Shown here piece after piece: positions 32,001 to 43,628 of a DNA stretch of 64,000 nucleotides (positions are counted from its first letter, which is position 1; every line of letters starts with the position of its first letter). The notes beneath the pieces are model-generated. The model was not told the origin of the DNA. It made no database searches and was given only the letters and a program-made list of their open reading frames with translations. The position numbers were made by a program, and so were the translations under genes. Source of the stretch: Hygrocybe punicea (lineage: Eukaryota > Basidiomycota > Agaricomycetes > Agaricales > Hygrophoraceae); contig OY744468.1 in assembly GCA_963556145.1 (NCBI GenBank), forward strand, positions 2,604,001 through 2,668,000, in the 5' to 3' direction.

Positions 32001-32879
32001 AAGGCGTGGGCACAGTGGCGGTCATTTACCGCAATGGACGTACACAAGCCAGAACACTCCACTATCACCTAGGACCCAGCGACTCTCACCACAACGTCGA
32101 GGCAGAAAACATAGCTGGCACCCTCGCCATACACTTACTAAGCCGTGAAATACTCCTACGTGACGTCTCCATTTACATTGATTGCCAACCGACAATACGT
32201 GCACTAACCTCCACCAGAACAAGCCCTAAATCCGGTCAACACACATTAGACATCTTCCACAAAGCGGTCCGACGTCTTACCGACACCAACCACCTCCTCG
32301 TTATTACTATCAAATGGATATCAAGCCACAGTGGCGTCCCCGGGAACGAACAAGCCGACACAGAGGCCAAAGCAGCAGCGAGAGGAACCACCAGCCCACG
32401 ACACTCCCTACCCCACGCCCTTCGACTCAAACCCCTGCCCTCCAACGCCTCAGCCCTCAAACAATCATTCAATAAACAACTAATAATACAATGGAAGGAC
32501 GCCTGGCAACGATCACCCCTTTAACAAATTCCTTAAAACCACACTTGACTTAAATCGCCCCCAGACCAGTCTAATCACACAAATACGCATGGGACATCTC
32601 CCGCTCAACGCCTATCTACACAAAATCAAGAAATCCGATACCGAAATTTGCCCCAAATGCGCCCAAGCGAAGGAAACCATACACCACTTCCTCTTTGACT
32701 GTCCACTCTACCGTAACGCACCTCACTCACTGACTAACACACTTAGAACACAAGCCCGATCCCTCACCTACCTCCTCAATAACAAAAAAGGCATATCAGA
32801 GCTATTAAAATTCGTACACCGTACAGGCAGACTTAAAGATTCCTTCGGTGACATTCGCAACCCGATCCATACTTGACTA

Positions 32880-33235
32880 ACTTTACTTTTCAACAGCACT
32901 ACTACCGTCACTGATAATTCCCCACCCACCCCCACCCCCACACACACTCGCTCACATCAAGATCTACGCCGCCCCCGCCCGCCCGACTTTATCGTCGACC
33001 ACACCATACAACCAGCATCAACAGACGATCACCCTTTCACCATACCTTCTCCACCCTGCGGCCCCATCTTCCTCGTGCATGCCTGCCTCGGCGGCCAAGC
33101 ACTTATACGGTCTAGACCCCCCACAACGCAATCCCCACTAGCACCACCAGGCACCCTCACAGCCAGGCCAGGTGTCTAAAACAGCATTGGATATGCTGGG
33201 GTCACGGGGGACTTACTCCATCGTGACTACACACA
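32880..33235. other. LINE 3' region / gap
   Basis: Pyrimidine-rich DNA with CCCCCACCC runs and no supported gene. A short GGATATGCTGGGGTCACGGGGG stretch near 33189 precedes the start of the repeat element. Confidence 0.4.
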
Positions 33236-35440
33236 CCTTACAGCATATCTTTTCCACAAGACATGGCTCAGCTGAGAGGGACAATTCCCACTCCAAGTGG
33301 GCCAGCCAATCTCGGACAACCAATATCTTTCTCCAGGGGAGATGGCTTGGCCGAGGGGTCTATGTTCTGAGGGACATGAGTTGGCCGAAGCAGGGGGATA
33401 TATTGGCCAACCGGTCTGGATATTTTGGCTGGCCATGGGAGATGGATTGGCCGACCGGTCTGGGTATCTTGGCAGGCCATGGAACATGGATTGGCCGACA
33501 GCCCAGGGTAATTTGGCTGGCCATGAAAGGTGGATTGGCCAACATGTCTGGGTATTTCAGCTGGCCATGGAACATGGATTGGCCGATGGGTCTGGGTATG
33601 TTGGCTGGCCATGAAAGGTGGATTGGCCGACGGGTCTGGGTATTTTGGTTGGCCATGGAACATGGATTGGCCGACGGGTCTCAGTATGTCGGCTGGCCAT
33701 GAAGGGTGGATTGGCCGACAGGTCTGGGTATTTTGGTTGGCCATGAAAGGTGGATTGGCCGACCACACTGGGTATTTCGGTTGGCCATGGAACGTGGGTT
33801 GGCCGACGGGTCTGGGTATGTCGGCTGGCCATGAAAGGTGGATTGGCCAACAGGTCTGGGTATTTTGGCTGGCCATGGAACGTGGGTTGGCCGACGGGTC
33901 TGGGTATTTCAGCTGGCCATGGAACATGGATTGGCCGACGGGTCTGGGTATTTGGGTTGGCCATGGAACATGGATTGGCCGACGGGTCTCAGTATGTCGG
34001 CTGGCCATGAAAGGTGGATTGGCCGACAGGTCTGGGTATTTCAGCTGACCATGGAACGTGGGTTGGCCGACGGGTCTGGGAATTTTGGTTGGCCATGAAA
34101 GGTGGATTGGCCGACCACACTGGGTATTTTGGTTGGCCATGGAACATGGATTGGCCGACGGGTCTGGGTATTTTAGCTGGCCATGGAACGTGGGTTGGCC
34201 GACAGGTCTGGGTATTTTAGTTGGCCATGGAACATGGATTGGCCGACGGGTCTCGGTATGTCGGCTGGCCATGGAACGCGGATTGGCCGACAGGTCTCAG
34301 TATGTCGGCTGGCCATGGAACGTGGGTTGGCCAACAGGTCTCGGTATGTCGGCTGGCCATGAAGGGTGGATTGGCCGACAGGTCTGGGTATTTTGGTTGG
34401 CCATGAAAGGTGGATTGGCCGACGACACTGGGTATCTCGGTTGGCCATGGAACACGGATTGGCTGATGGGTCTGGGTATTTCAGCTGGCCATGGAACATG
34501 GATTGGCCGACGGGTCTGGGTATTTGGGTTGGCCATGGAACATGGATTGGCCGACGGGTCTCAGTATGTCGGCTGGCCATGGAACATGGATTGGCCGACG
34601 GGTCTCAGTATGTCGGCTGGCCATGAAAGGTGGATTGGCCGACAGGTCTGGGTATTTCAGCTGACCATGGAACGTGGGTTGGCCGACGGGTCTGGGAATT
34701 TTGGTTGGCCATGAAAGGTGGATTGGCCGACCACACTGGGTATTTCGGTTGGCCATGGAACGTGGGTTGGCTGACGGGTCTGGGTATGTCGGCTGGCCAT
34801 GAAAGGTGGATTGGCCAACAGGTCTGGGTATTTTGGCTGGCCATGGAACGTGGGTTGGCCGACGGGTCTGGGTATGTCAGCTGGCCATGAAAGGTGGATT
34901 GGCCGACAGGTCTGGGTATTTTGGCTGGCCATGGAACATGGATTGGCCGACGGGTCTGGGTATGTCGGCTGGCCATGAAAGGTGGATTGGCCGACAGGTC
35001 TGGGTATTTTGGCTGGCCATGGAACATGGATTGGCCGACGGGTCTGGGTATGTCGGCTGGCCATGAAAGGTGGATTGGCCAACAGGTCTGGGTATTTTGG
35101 CTGGCCATGGAACATGGATTGGCCGACGGGTCTGGGTATGTCGGCTGGCGATGAAAGGTGGATTGGCCGACAGGTCTGGGTATTTAGGCTGGCCATGGAA
35201 CATGGATTGGCCGACGGGTCTGGGTATGTCGGCTGGCCATGAAAGGTGGATTGGCCGACAGGTCTGGGTATTTAGGCTGGCCATGGAACATGGATTGGCC
35301 GACGGGTCTGGGTATGTCAGCTGGCCATGAAAGGTGGATTGGCCGACAGGTCTGGGTATTTCGGTTGGCCATGGATTGGCCAATCCTGGTTAGTATACCA
35401 TCAGCCATGGGACATGGGTTGGCAAATACCATATATTGGC
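33236..35440 (+). mobile_element. Repeat element F: leader plus 44/88-bp tandem array
   Basis: A unique leader starts near CAGCATATCTTTTCC and includes CAATTCCCACTCCAAGTGGG, followed by about 45 copies of a 44-bp unit (33420-35370). Units alternate as an 88-bp dimer: one half ends GGCCATGGAACATGGATTGG, the other GGCCATGAAAGGTGGATTGG. The right half is highly homogenised at 88-bp spacing, while the left half is more mixed. An inverted copy with the same leader lies at 53565-54165, so this is a dispersed mobile unit. No TIR, target duplication or coding function could be fixed. Confidence 0.85.
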
Positions 35441-35532
35441 TTGCTGGTCATTCTTGGCAGATGGTTATGGTCCAGTTGGTTAAAAATATATTACTTTCTT
35501 CTGTTCAACTATATCTTCTTTAATAATATGTA

Positions 35533-38500
35533 TTACTCCATCTTGTTGGAAAAGGCAGTTTCTGCTTGTGCTATCATATTCCTCCACATTACCATTTGTT
35601 TTTCCGCATAACAGATGTGCCCCATCAGTCCCAGACTAACTTTGTCACAACGTGCTTCCCATTGCACCTTCTAGTGTTGCAGCCAACGAATCACGTTACC
35701 CATTTCTGACTTGACGCTTTGCAATTCTTCAGACCACCGATCATATCTGGCCTTGCCACAGAGCCAGTTTACACGATACACTGTATAGCAGTAAGATCTT
35801 CCATGAATTGCTGTAGCAGAACCATTCACCTTCTTGCATCCAATCGTTGTCACCAGTATTATTCCTTTCTTTCCTCCGCCAGATCCAGGGCAGCTTGTGA
35901 CTCCTCTGGCCCACTCTATTCTCCTCAAGCATATCAACACTCATCTTGATATCCTCCTGCCTCAGCACTTTGAAATGATCCAAAATGTCTGCATTCCCCC
36001 CTAGATTGACCAATGCTCGATGAGCCTGCCTGTAGCTGGTGGCATATTTACCAACTTTTTGCTGGATGGCATGTATGTCGTCCCATGCTCGAGTCTTCTT
36101 CTTCTGGCTGTTTGCTCCACGAACAGAGGTTCGAAAGATTACCATTTTCTCACCCAGTGTCATCCTCAAGTTTTCCAAACAATCGTTTACTTGGCCCACC
36201 CTGAGTTCCACCTCCTGAGCCACCAAATATTCCAAACCCAGCCGAGCACATTCCTCCACTCCTAAGGTCGATGGCATTGTGAGTCAGCAATTTTCTGGCC
36301 ATTCTGCAACATGGTCATCATCTTCTTCATCTACCCCACCCTCCTCATCCACATCCACAATCCAGTCATCAGCAGTGGGATCATAATTGACCAGATTACA
36401 CTCATCCACATCTTCACCAAGTATTCCTTGTATTTTTCTGTGGAACGAGTCGATCCGAGACTGCACTCTATTTTGCCGATCCTCCAGATTTGCCTTGTCT
36501 GTGAAACTGCCCGTTTTTTGAACAGCACGAGCTGTTGTTTTCAGAGTATTCCTGTAGGGTAAAAAAATGTCAAAGAGATGATCGATGAGAATGAGGATAC
36601 ATCCTACTGTGCTTGTTCTATGTTTATTCCTTCATTTAAGATGGTCACCCGACCAGCCATTACATCTTTGGGATTCCCTGTCATCAGTCTCAACCTGATC
36701 TCAGCCTGCGATGGTGCTGGTGAAACATCATTACCGTGTCCAAAACACCAACACTTTACAAGACAAACCTTTCTCCATTCTGACGTTGAATACCCTCAAG
36801 TAGTCACCACGGAAATCCATTGCCCTTCTTTCTTCTTCCTTCCACTCTGCCAGCACTTGCTCATCCACAGTTTTGGAAAGCTCCTCAAAGGCTGCCTTCA
36901 TTTCCTGCATTCCATCTACTGCTTTATCATATCGTTTCAACAAAGACCGAACTGTGTGACAGCTATGGTGATGATATGTATTGATGACATGCCTATGAAT
37001 CACCTACCCATTCCTACCAACTTCTTCCAATTCGAATCCCTCATAAGGTCATCCAAGATCTCACGTCGTTGGGATTTTGACATGAAACGAATAAAACTGG
37101 AAATCTTGTTGATGATAGCCCACAGTGTCTCCAAAATTTCACCATCCTGCTGACCAGCACCACGAACGAAGTTGAGACTGAATAGGGCAAAACACTTGGC
37201 AACATGTGCACCAAGATGAAACTTGCCCACAGCCCCAATGATCTCAAGCGCCTCAGGGAGAGTGAGGTGGTCGGAATCGGAAACCCTTTTAGCAAAATTG
37301 ATCAGCCAACTGCAGGCAATATCATATTCCACCAGTGCTTGGGTGATACCACTGTGGCACAGCCTATTGAGAGCGTTGCATATCGAATAATCAATGTTCA
37401 TGTGTCTGGTGCAGACTCTTTAATAAATTTGTCACGATTCATAGCTCAAAATACATGACTAACCGTTCACCCTTCTGGAAGTCGACGACACTGTGGGGTA
37501 CAAAGCAACCATGCTTAGCACATGCACATGCACTGATGCCAGTAGCGTATAAGTTATGACGATTGGCGTTTGCTTGGTTGACGGCCTTGTGATTGGAGCA
37601 CTGTGACCTCTGATACATGATTATTGATTTAGCATTCACGAAATTCACAATTCGATAAATACCTCTTTGGACTCCAGGGAAGATGCCAGATGAGCACGAT
37701 AAGGTGCATCCTCAACCATATAGCCTTGTCCATCGATAAGCCCAACGTCGTCATCAGGCTTCCGCATGTTAATCTGCTCAGCTTTGAAATTGCCATCGAC
37801 GACAATGCTGGGCCTGTAAAGCCACCTGTTTCCCTGTTTGGTGTGGAACTACATGAAAGCTGATCAGAATGACCCACTGATGCGGTCTATCCATCCAGTT
37901 CTGCGGAAGATTTATCCCTGGCTGGGGACATGCAGGGCAAAACAATGCCAGATCGCCATTACCAGGCTCCCTCTCAGTGTCATGCCCAAAGCCGAATCGT
38001 TTCTTGAGGTGCAAGTATCGCCACTGTCTTGACACCCTCATTAGCTCACGATAACGATCCTGAACACCATAACTCAGTACTCCGTTCTGTATGCACAATG
38101 TAACAAAACAACTAGTATATCACGAACCGGCAATGTATCTGGAAATGCATTGGAAGACAGTCTCCTTAACTTGTTATAAAAGTTGTTTGCAGACGTTTTG
38201 CACTCCATCGAATCAATGTAGAAATGATCCAGGAGCTGGAAAGTGAATGCTGACAACGGCCATTTTGCTGTTGCAGGATACAAATGCATTCGAAGTAGTT
38301 GAATATCTCGAGTGGGGGCATCTGGGCAGGAGCACCATCGGATTCGACGTCGGTAAATTCCATTCGTATGAGTGACAGTTATGATATCTTCCTCGGCGTG
38401 AACTGCCAAAGCCGGATCCAAATCGTCCTCCTCACCACCACCTGACATAAGAACATCATGCAGATATGTATCTTCGACAGATGGCTGGGGGCCATCTTTT

Positions 38501-39096
38501 CTGTATGACGGACAATCGCCTCCACCATGGCCAAGACGCATGACCAGGCCAATCGTATTAAGGTCATGTTTCAGGAAACATCTGCCGTTCCATATCTCAA
38601 TTCTGTGGAATGGATTATGAATGTGTGTCTGCAAACAACAACACTGGCAGAATGAAGGGCAACCATAGCAATCAGGGCAACGAATGGTGATATCGGCCAT
38701 CAGACATGACTGGCATGTAACATCGGAAGGGGGGGCCTCAGATGATAAGAGTTCGGAGAGGTATTGCTTGTGAATCGCTTTCCAGGCTTCCATTTCATCA
38801 TTCTGTGTCTAATTGACATGCAATCAAAATCAAGTCGTACAGATAATAGTTGTGTCAACCTTTCCACGCTTATTGCGATGTCTCCTTGTCTGAGGGTCCT
38901 CCTCTTCCACAAACGACGTTGAGGGCAAGGGAAGATCTTCACTCCTGTGTGATTGTTTTACAGGACTTGGCGGACGAATAACTGGACAAGCCTTGACTGT
39001 CTTTCCACCTCGTTTCTTTTCCACCACCATAAATTCAACCTCTCTGGCAAATTCCTTTTTTTTTCCCGACCAGGAAATGACTTTTGATTTCGGCAT
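35533..39096 (-). CDS. KDZ-family transposase with cysteine cluster (multi-exon, damaged)
   Basis: The start at 39096 gives a basic N-terminus, then after an intron the Cys-rich cluster VTCQSCLMADITIRCPDCYG followed by CPSFCQCCCLQTHIHNPFH (CxC2-like). The central part reads RVSRQWRYLHLKKRFGFGHD and LFCPACPQPGINLP. The catalytic core has VVDGNFKAEQI (first Asp, about 37790), VEYDIACSW (second Asp, about 37330) and QQDGEILETLW (Glu, about 37140), then RREILDDLMRDSNWKKL. The C-terminus includes PSTLGVEECARLGLEYLV and RTSVRGANSQKKKTRAW. Many introns of about 50 bp. TGA at 36284 and TAG at 35671 interrupt the C-terminal part; they fit CGA and CAG. KDZ enzymes mobilise large fungal elements; the upstream Ulp1-like gene on the same strand fits such an element. 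Confidence 0.85.
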
Positions 39097-39239
39097 GGAT
39101 GAACAATAGTTAGATGAGTGTGGGAAAAGTGAGAAAATGACACGCCTTATAAAGACCAATACACGAGGCAAAACACATGGATAATAATAAAGATTATTAC
39201 GTCACTTGATATACAAATACATTTGAGGACAGGAAAATG

Positions 39240-41060
39240 TTACAAATCCGATGAACTGTCAGAATCTGATACCATAGTTGGGGCCTCAAACCAACCGGGG
39301 ACCAATTTAACATCACCGGATGAACCCTCCTTTCCTTCCAATACAACCCTTTCCAGCGCATCACCCTGAATGCAATTACGAACAGCTTGCCTGCGCAACG
39401 CCCCCTGGAGTTCCTGACGGAGCGTGGGTATCCGCCCATCTTGCCATGGATCTTTGGCAGCTCTGATAGCAATCTCGTCACCCAGCGTGATGTTCATCAT
39501 TTCTATTGGGTTTTCTAAGAAGATTCGGAGGAAGTGCAGCATGTAGATGCCGCAATCATCAAAATTCGGCTGGACAGGTGCCTGAAAACAAACGTTCAAT
39601 TCATTCACAACATGGAGGTTAGATGTGGTTCACCTTGGGGGTGATTCTCTTGATAGGTGCCAGCTTTTTCACCTGTCTGGTGTTCTTCGCAATGCAGGCT
39701 AGCCACGCATGAACCAGGGATATATCTTTTTGATGGTGTGCTGGGGGCAGTGAATCGAGAACAAATGTTACGCTAACCGACGATGAGTAAGTTCAATGCA
39801 AAGCTGAAATGGATAACTACGTGTGTAGTCCATCAGGAGGATTTTCTAACAAACATGCAGCAGGATTTGCCACGATAATCAAATACCAGTGGTCACTGAT
39901 GGTGAAGTGAGATGTTGCCTTCACAAAAACTGACTACACTCACCCAGTGGGCACAGGAAAGACCAAGTATGGGAGCGAAAATATGTCAATTGCCTTCGTC
40001 CACCTCTTCAAAGTCTTCACCCCATTCTTCCTATGACCAGATTTAGAGGAAATGAAGTTATATGAACAACCAAGCAACGTGCACCTCAATTTCTCCATGA
40101 AAAAAGTAATGAATATGTGTATGTTTGCCGGCAACTCCGGCTGATGGATTGCTGCTTGCTGCAGAGCGTAACTGAAACGGGGAATAAGCTACTGCACTGG
40201 AGGGTTGAAATGTACCTACTGGGTACCAAAATTCAGTTCGTCATCTAGCCAATCCTTTTCCAAACGTTGATATGACATCCACGGAACAGCACCCCGCTCT
40301 GAGTATTTTGCAACAGTACGCGTGTTTTCAAACCTAGAACACCTGAGGTGAGTGACGGGCCTGGCCATGGCAATGTGATGTACATGACCGCATCTGGCCT
40401 TTCATTCAACTGCAAAAATCGGCCATTGGTTTCGATGTCATTTCTGTTGAAGTAGAGATTAGTTGTGGTATGATGAATGTGTGATACTCACTGTAAATAC
40501 TTGATGCTACTTTCGCCCAGTGTACTGGTGAGCAAACTGAGCAAATCCGCATACATATCTGATGTCCAGGATGCATGCTCGTTGTCGAAATAAATGCCAA
40601 TTTGATGTTTTGAAACAATCTCTGAGTATCAATTGCAGTCACATGTAAGCTTATTGAAATGGTGGCGTACCATTGTTCTCTCTGCCTAAAAACACGCATG
40701 TGGCTTTATCCACATGCCGAGAAACAAGCACATGCAATACCAAGCCGCGTATCTGCTCTTCATTTGGTTTGGTGGCCTACAAAATTACTTGAATATCAAG
40801 GGTGGGCTGTTGAAGACTGACAATCACCTGGCAACTGACAACATCGCATTCCACCAATAGTTGCATGGTCACAGAGCTGTCCTCTGTCAAAATACAACAA
40901 ACACTTGTATACGACAGTGAGTGATGATTAGGATGCTGAACATGATGACTTACCATGATCCTTTGCATTCAAACTCGACAGATGTGGTCCCTTCCGGAGA
41001 TTTGTGGTAGGTGTTTCCACCAGAGACCATGAAAAGGACGGGGAGTAGGAGAGATGGCAT
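39240..41060 (-). CDS. Ulp1-like SUMO protease (peptidase C48), KDZ-associated
   Basis: The multi-exon C-terminal half matches the C48 cysteine peptidase pattern: TKAIDIFSLPYLVFPVP leading to HWYLIIVANP with the catalytic His (near 39892), an LDSLPP segment with the likely Asp (near 39740), and QPNFDDCGIYMLHFLRIFLE with the catalytic Cys (near 39552). An acidic tail DSDSSSDL ends at 39240. The N-terminal exons (41060-40200) are less certain; I chose the start MPSLLLPVLF because it opens the most upstream plausible exon. Ulp1-type proteases are known cargo of KDZ/Zisupton-type transposons, where they may act on SUMO-linked silencing. It is co-oriented with the transposase 140 bp away. Confidence 0.8.
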
Positions 41061-41149
41061 ATTCGATTGATGTGAGGTTATGCACGTGATGGTTGAGAAC
41101 AAAGAGGCTGTTCAATCATGTGATGCCAGGTCACATGTAATGTGGACCC

Positions 41150-41723
41150 GTGACATCACACATGCGTGATGTCACGCCGCTGTTGGACACATTTAACGCA
41201 GTAGGGAAATTGGATAGCAAAGAAGAGGTAATAGCAGCGCTGCACAAATTGCACATCCTCTATGAGATTGCTCATTCCCCACGCAGCCATTATTCTATTT
41301 TTTCTAGTAGATATGATACCCTAAAATGGGCATTTGTTTTTATTTGGTCAGAAATCACCTTATTCCATCACATCCTGAGTCGCACCATCAATGTTGGCCA
41401 AGGTAATTTCTCTTGATTCCAACACACTACCATCTTGCTGCGTGGCAATAATCACTGGTACGGCAGCAAATGACAGCGCTGTTGTATCCTTGGTAGGGTG
41501 CTGTACCAGGGAAATGTGGAACGCCACATTTATGGCGGTTCTTGTTGACGTGCGGCCTGGTAAAGCTGCTGATTTTCACGACATTGAATGCTTCCCCCAG
41601 TGTGTTTACAACATTACACTGACCCCACTTTTGATTGTTTACGATGTGCCTGAAATCTATTCGTGTCTTTTCATGCAGCCGTCACCGAACAAGAACAATA
41701 TTCTGTCTGATGGCTCGGCATGA
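41150..41723 (+). CDS. Hypothetical protein, unrecognised (two-exon or decayed)
   Basis: An ORF from 41150 (MTSHMRDVTPLLDTFNAVGK) ends at 41416 and overlaps a second open stretch (41391-41723, with TLPSCCVAIITGTAANDSAV and MAVLVDVRPGKAADFHD). They could be exons of one gene divergent from the Ulp1-like gene. I do not recognise either. Nearby 41100-41170 holds ATCACACATGCGTGATGT, a short palindrome. Confidence 0.3.
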
Positions 41724-42430
41724 TGCGATCGGAAGACGCAGGCCATGCACGAACGCCGTTCCTGAAAGGAGGCTGGCCACACATGTTTGGTGTGGACGAA
41801 AATGTTCGTATGCGTATGGGATATTTCGTTCACCTAGCCACTAGGTTTGTTGCAGGTGTGCTACATCCCTTGATTGTCGGTGAAACCTGTGAATGTTAAT
41901 TTTCACCAACCGCCCACATATACAGTTGAAATCAAGGCAAAGGTGTTCATTATTCGGGAGTGACGCTGTAATTAAACGTCTGTGCAACAAAGTGCCATTC
42001 ACAAGCTTCCTACCCAGAGCATGAATTTCAAATGTAACAATATACAGTACTGACGTTTCCGTAACTACGGGCCTTTGCAACACTGCCATTTACGACTTTC
42101 CTAGCCAGTATATGAATGCACACAACAACGAGTCACGCCTGTGACTTGTCACCATCCAAACTTGGCCACATCATGTGAGTCAAGTCATTTCACGTGATGA
42201 AAACCAACCGCGTTTGTCACGTGAACAAATACAACCAATCACAAGCGCTGATTGAATTTTTTTTCCCATCCTTCGTTGTTTTCCCCCTCATCATTGTACA
42301 TCCCACACTGCGAGATTGTTGTACTGGGCAACAATCTCGCATTATGGGATGCCATGCACTTTAGGTTACATATCATTCTTCTACCCGAATGGTGAGTGGT
42401 TTGTTATGTCTCTGCTGAATGCCATTCACT
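41724..42430. other. Intergenic region with E-boxes and short direct repeats
   Basis: No gene supported. Two CACGTG hexamers lie at 42191-42196 and 42218-42223. A roughly 50-bp motif (GCAACA..TGCCATT.AC.A.CTTCCTA) recurs near 41982 and 42075. CTCGCATTATGGGATGCCATG and a nearby CACTGCGAGATTGTTG form part of a local inverted repeat around GGGCAACAATCTCGC (42310-42345). Confidence 0.4.
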
Positions 42431-42479
42431 TAGAATATTCGTAAGTGAACCATTGTTTGTCACTGTGATTGATCTTCTA

Positions 42480-43316
42480 CAGCTTCCTGCCAAGGTTTCC
42501 ACATGCATTAATTGTGGAATCAGTACATGCCAAACCGATGGTGGCCGGTCCTCAGACATGGGTGCTTGCTGCTGCCAGTCAACCTGGAATGAAAAGGTGG
42601 GTGAATCTCACCGATTTGCTTGCCAGGCAACCTCCTTGCAACAGGCCTGGCGGTATACCCGTTTGCATCCAAGGTGTGTGTCTTCTCATTTTAATATTGC
42701 GCTTTTAGTAGTGATTCACTTTCATTACAGCTGCTCTTTCCATCATGTTTTGTGGCGGTGAATAGGCTTACTGACAATTTTACTGCGTTCAGATAAGTTA
42801 TCCATGAGCGCGAGTTGTGGCATCAGTGCATACCAAACCGGTGGTGGCAGGTCCTCAGACATGGGCGCTTGCTGCCGCTGGTCAACCTGGAATGAAAGGG
42901 CAGGTGAATCCCCCTGATTTCCTTGCCAGGCAACCTCCTTGCAGCGGGCCTGGCGGTATTCCTGGCTACAACCGAGGTGTGTGTCTGCTCATTTTAATAT
43001 TACCCATGTTGACAGGTTGACTCACAGGTGATATACGTCGTCTTATAGTAGTGATTCCCTTTCATTACAGCTGCTCTGTCCATCATGTTTTGTCGCGGTG
43101 AATAGGCTTGCTGACAATTTTACTTATTTCAGACCACTCCTTCATAGCGCAAGTTGTGGCATCAGTGCGTGCCAAACCGGTGGTGGCCCGTCCTCAGAAA
43201 TGGGCGCTTGCCGCTGCCGGTCAACCTGGAATGAAAGGGCGGGTGAATCCCCCTGATTTCCTTGCCAGGCAACCTCCCTGTAGTGGGCCTGGTGGCCTTG
43301 TTGACGTCAAGAAAAG
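42480..43316 (+). repeat. Tandem triplication of an exon-like block (~320 bp units)
   Basis: Three direct copies begin near 42515, 42825 and 43165. Each has an open segment of about 53 codons (KPVVAGPQTWALAAAGQPGM then NPPDFLARQPPCSGPGG), followed in the first two by an intron-like stretch (GTGTGTGTCT...CATTACAG) and a shared AATAGGCTTRCTGACAATTTTACT tail. Copies 2 and 3 are closer to each other. The open frame is kept in all three, which hints at a tandem exon duplication in a gene; I recognise no domain (Gly/Pro-rich, possibly disordered). Confidence 0.7.
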
Positions 43317-43628
43317 TAAGTCTTGCTGTACTTTTGACTATTCTATCATTCACCAAATGGCACAGGCATCAATCAGCTTATAAATGTGCATGGTCTGTAT
43401 ATGTATATACACTGAATCTGCTCAGCATTGCCATTTTTTGCGCTATATTGTGTGTTATATCATAGTTGGTCATTCTTGTGACATGGCGAAATTGCTGTAT
43501 GCAGCAAATTATTAAATGCTAAAAGTTCTAACCATAATAACACCTTATTAAATTATACCGCCTCGAGGCCACCATGTGTACTAAAACTGACCTTCCCAAT
43601 TCTCAACCAATCTCACTTCTCAACCATT

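Larger units (their letters stand above)
28046..32875 (+). pseudogene. LINE ORF2 (endonuclease, RT, RNase H)
   Basis: The APE-type endonuclease starts LNVWQINLNKSAKAHWDL and continues after E5 with CDILLIQEPYFD, MLWCGDFNRHHPLWD and PTGTDHIPIS. The RT domain shows FKAPGPDGIPN, LFFDIEGAFPN, NGIGQGDPIS and the catalytic AVAFVDDAAIY. RNase H shows IYSDGSTLEEG, AENIAGTLAIH, and ISSHSGVPGNEQADTEAK, and a C-terminal CPKC...HHFLFDC cysteine/histidine motif follows. Stops at 29293-29295 and 31563-31565 are TGA, and there are frameshifts near 30555, 31940 and 32519. It is dead, but almost every domain is readable. Confidence 0.88.
27055..33170 (+). mobile_element. Tad1/I-type LINE retrotransposon (degenerate)
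   Basis: A non-LTR element with ORF1 (27057-28030) and ORF2 (28046-32875) encoding endonuclease, reverse transcriptase and RNase H, followed by a C-rich 3' region (32880-33170) without a visible poly(A). Both ORFs have frameshifts and stops, and hAT element E5 (28154-29080) splits ORF2 near its start. Boundaries at both ends are estimates. Confidence 0.82.

Noticed and set aside
33268..35400. Many overlapping ORFs with WPTGLGILAGHGTWIG-type repeats
   Set aside because: They are translations of the 44/88-bp array, open in several frames with no start context or intron evidence.
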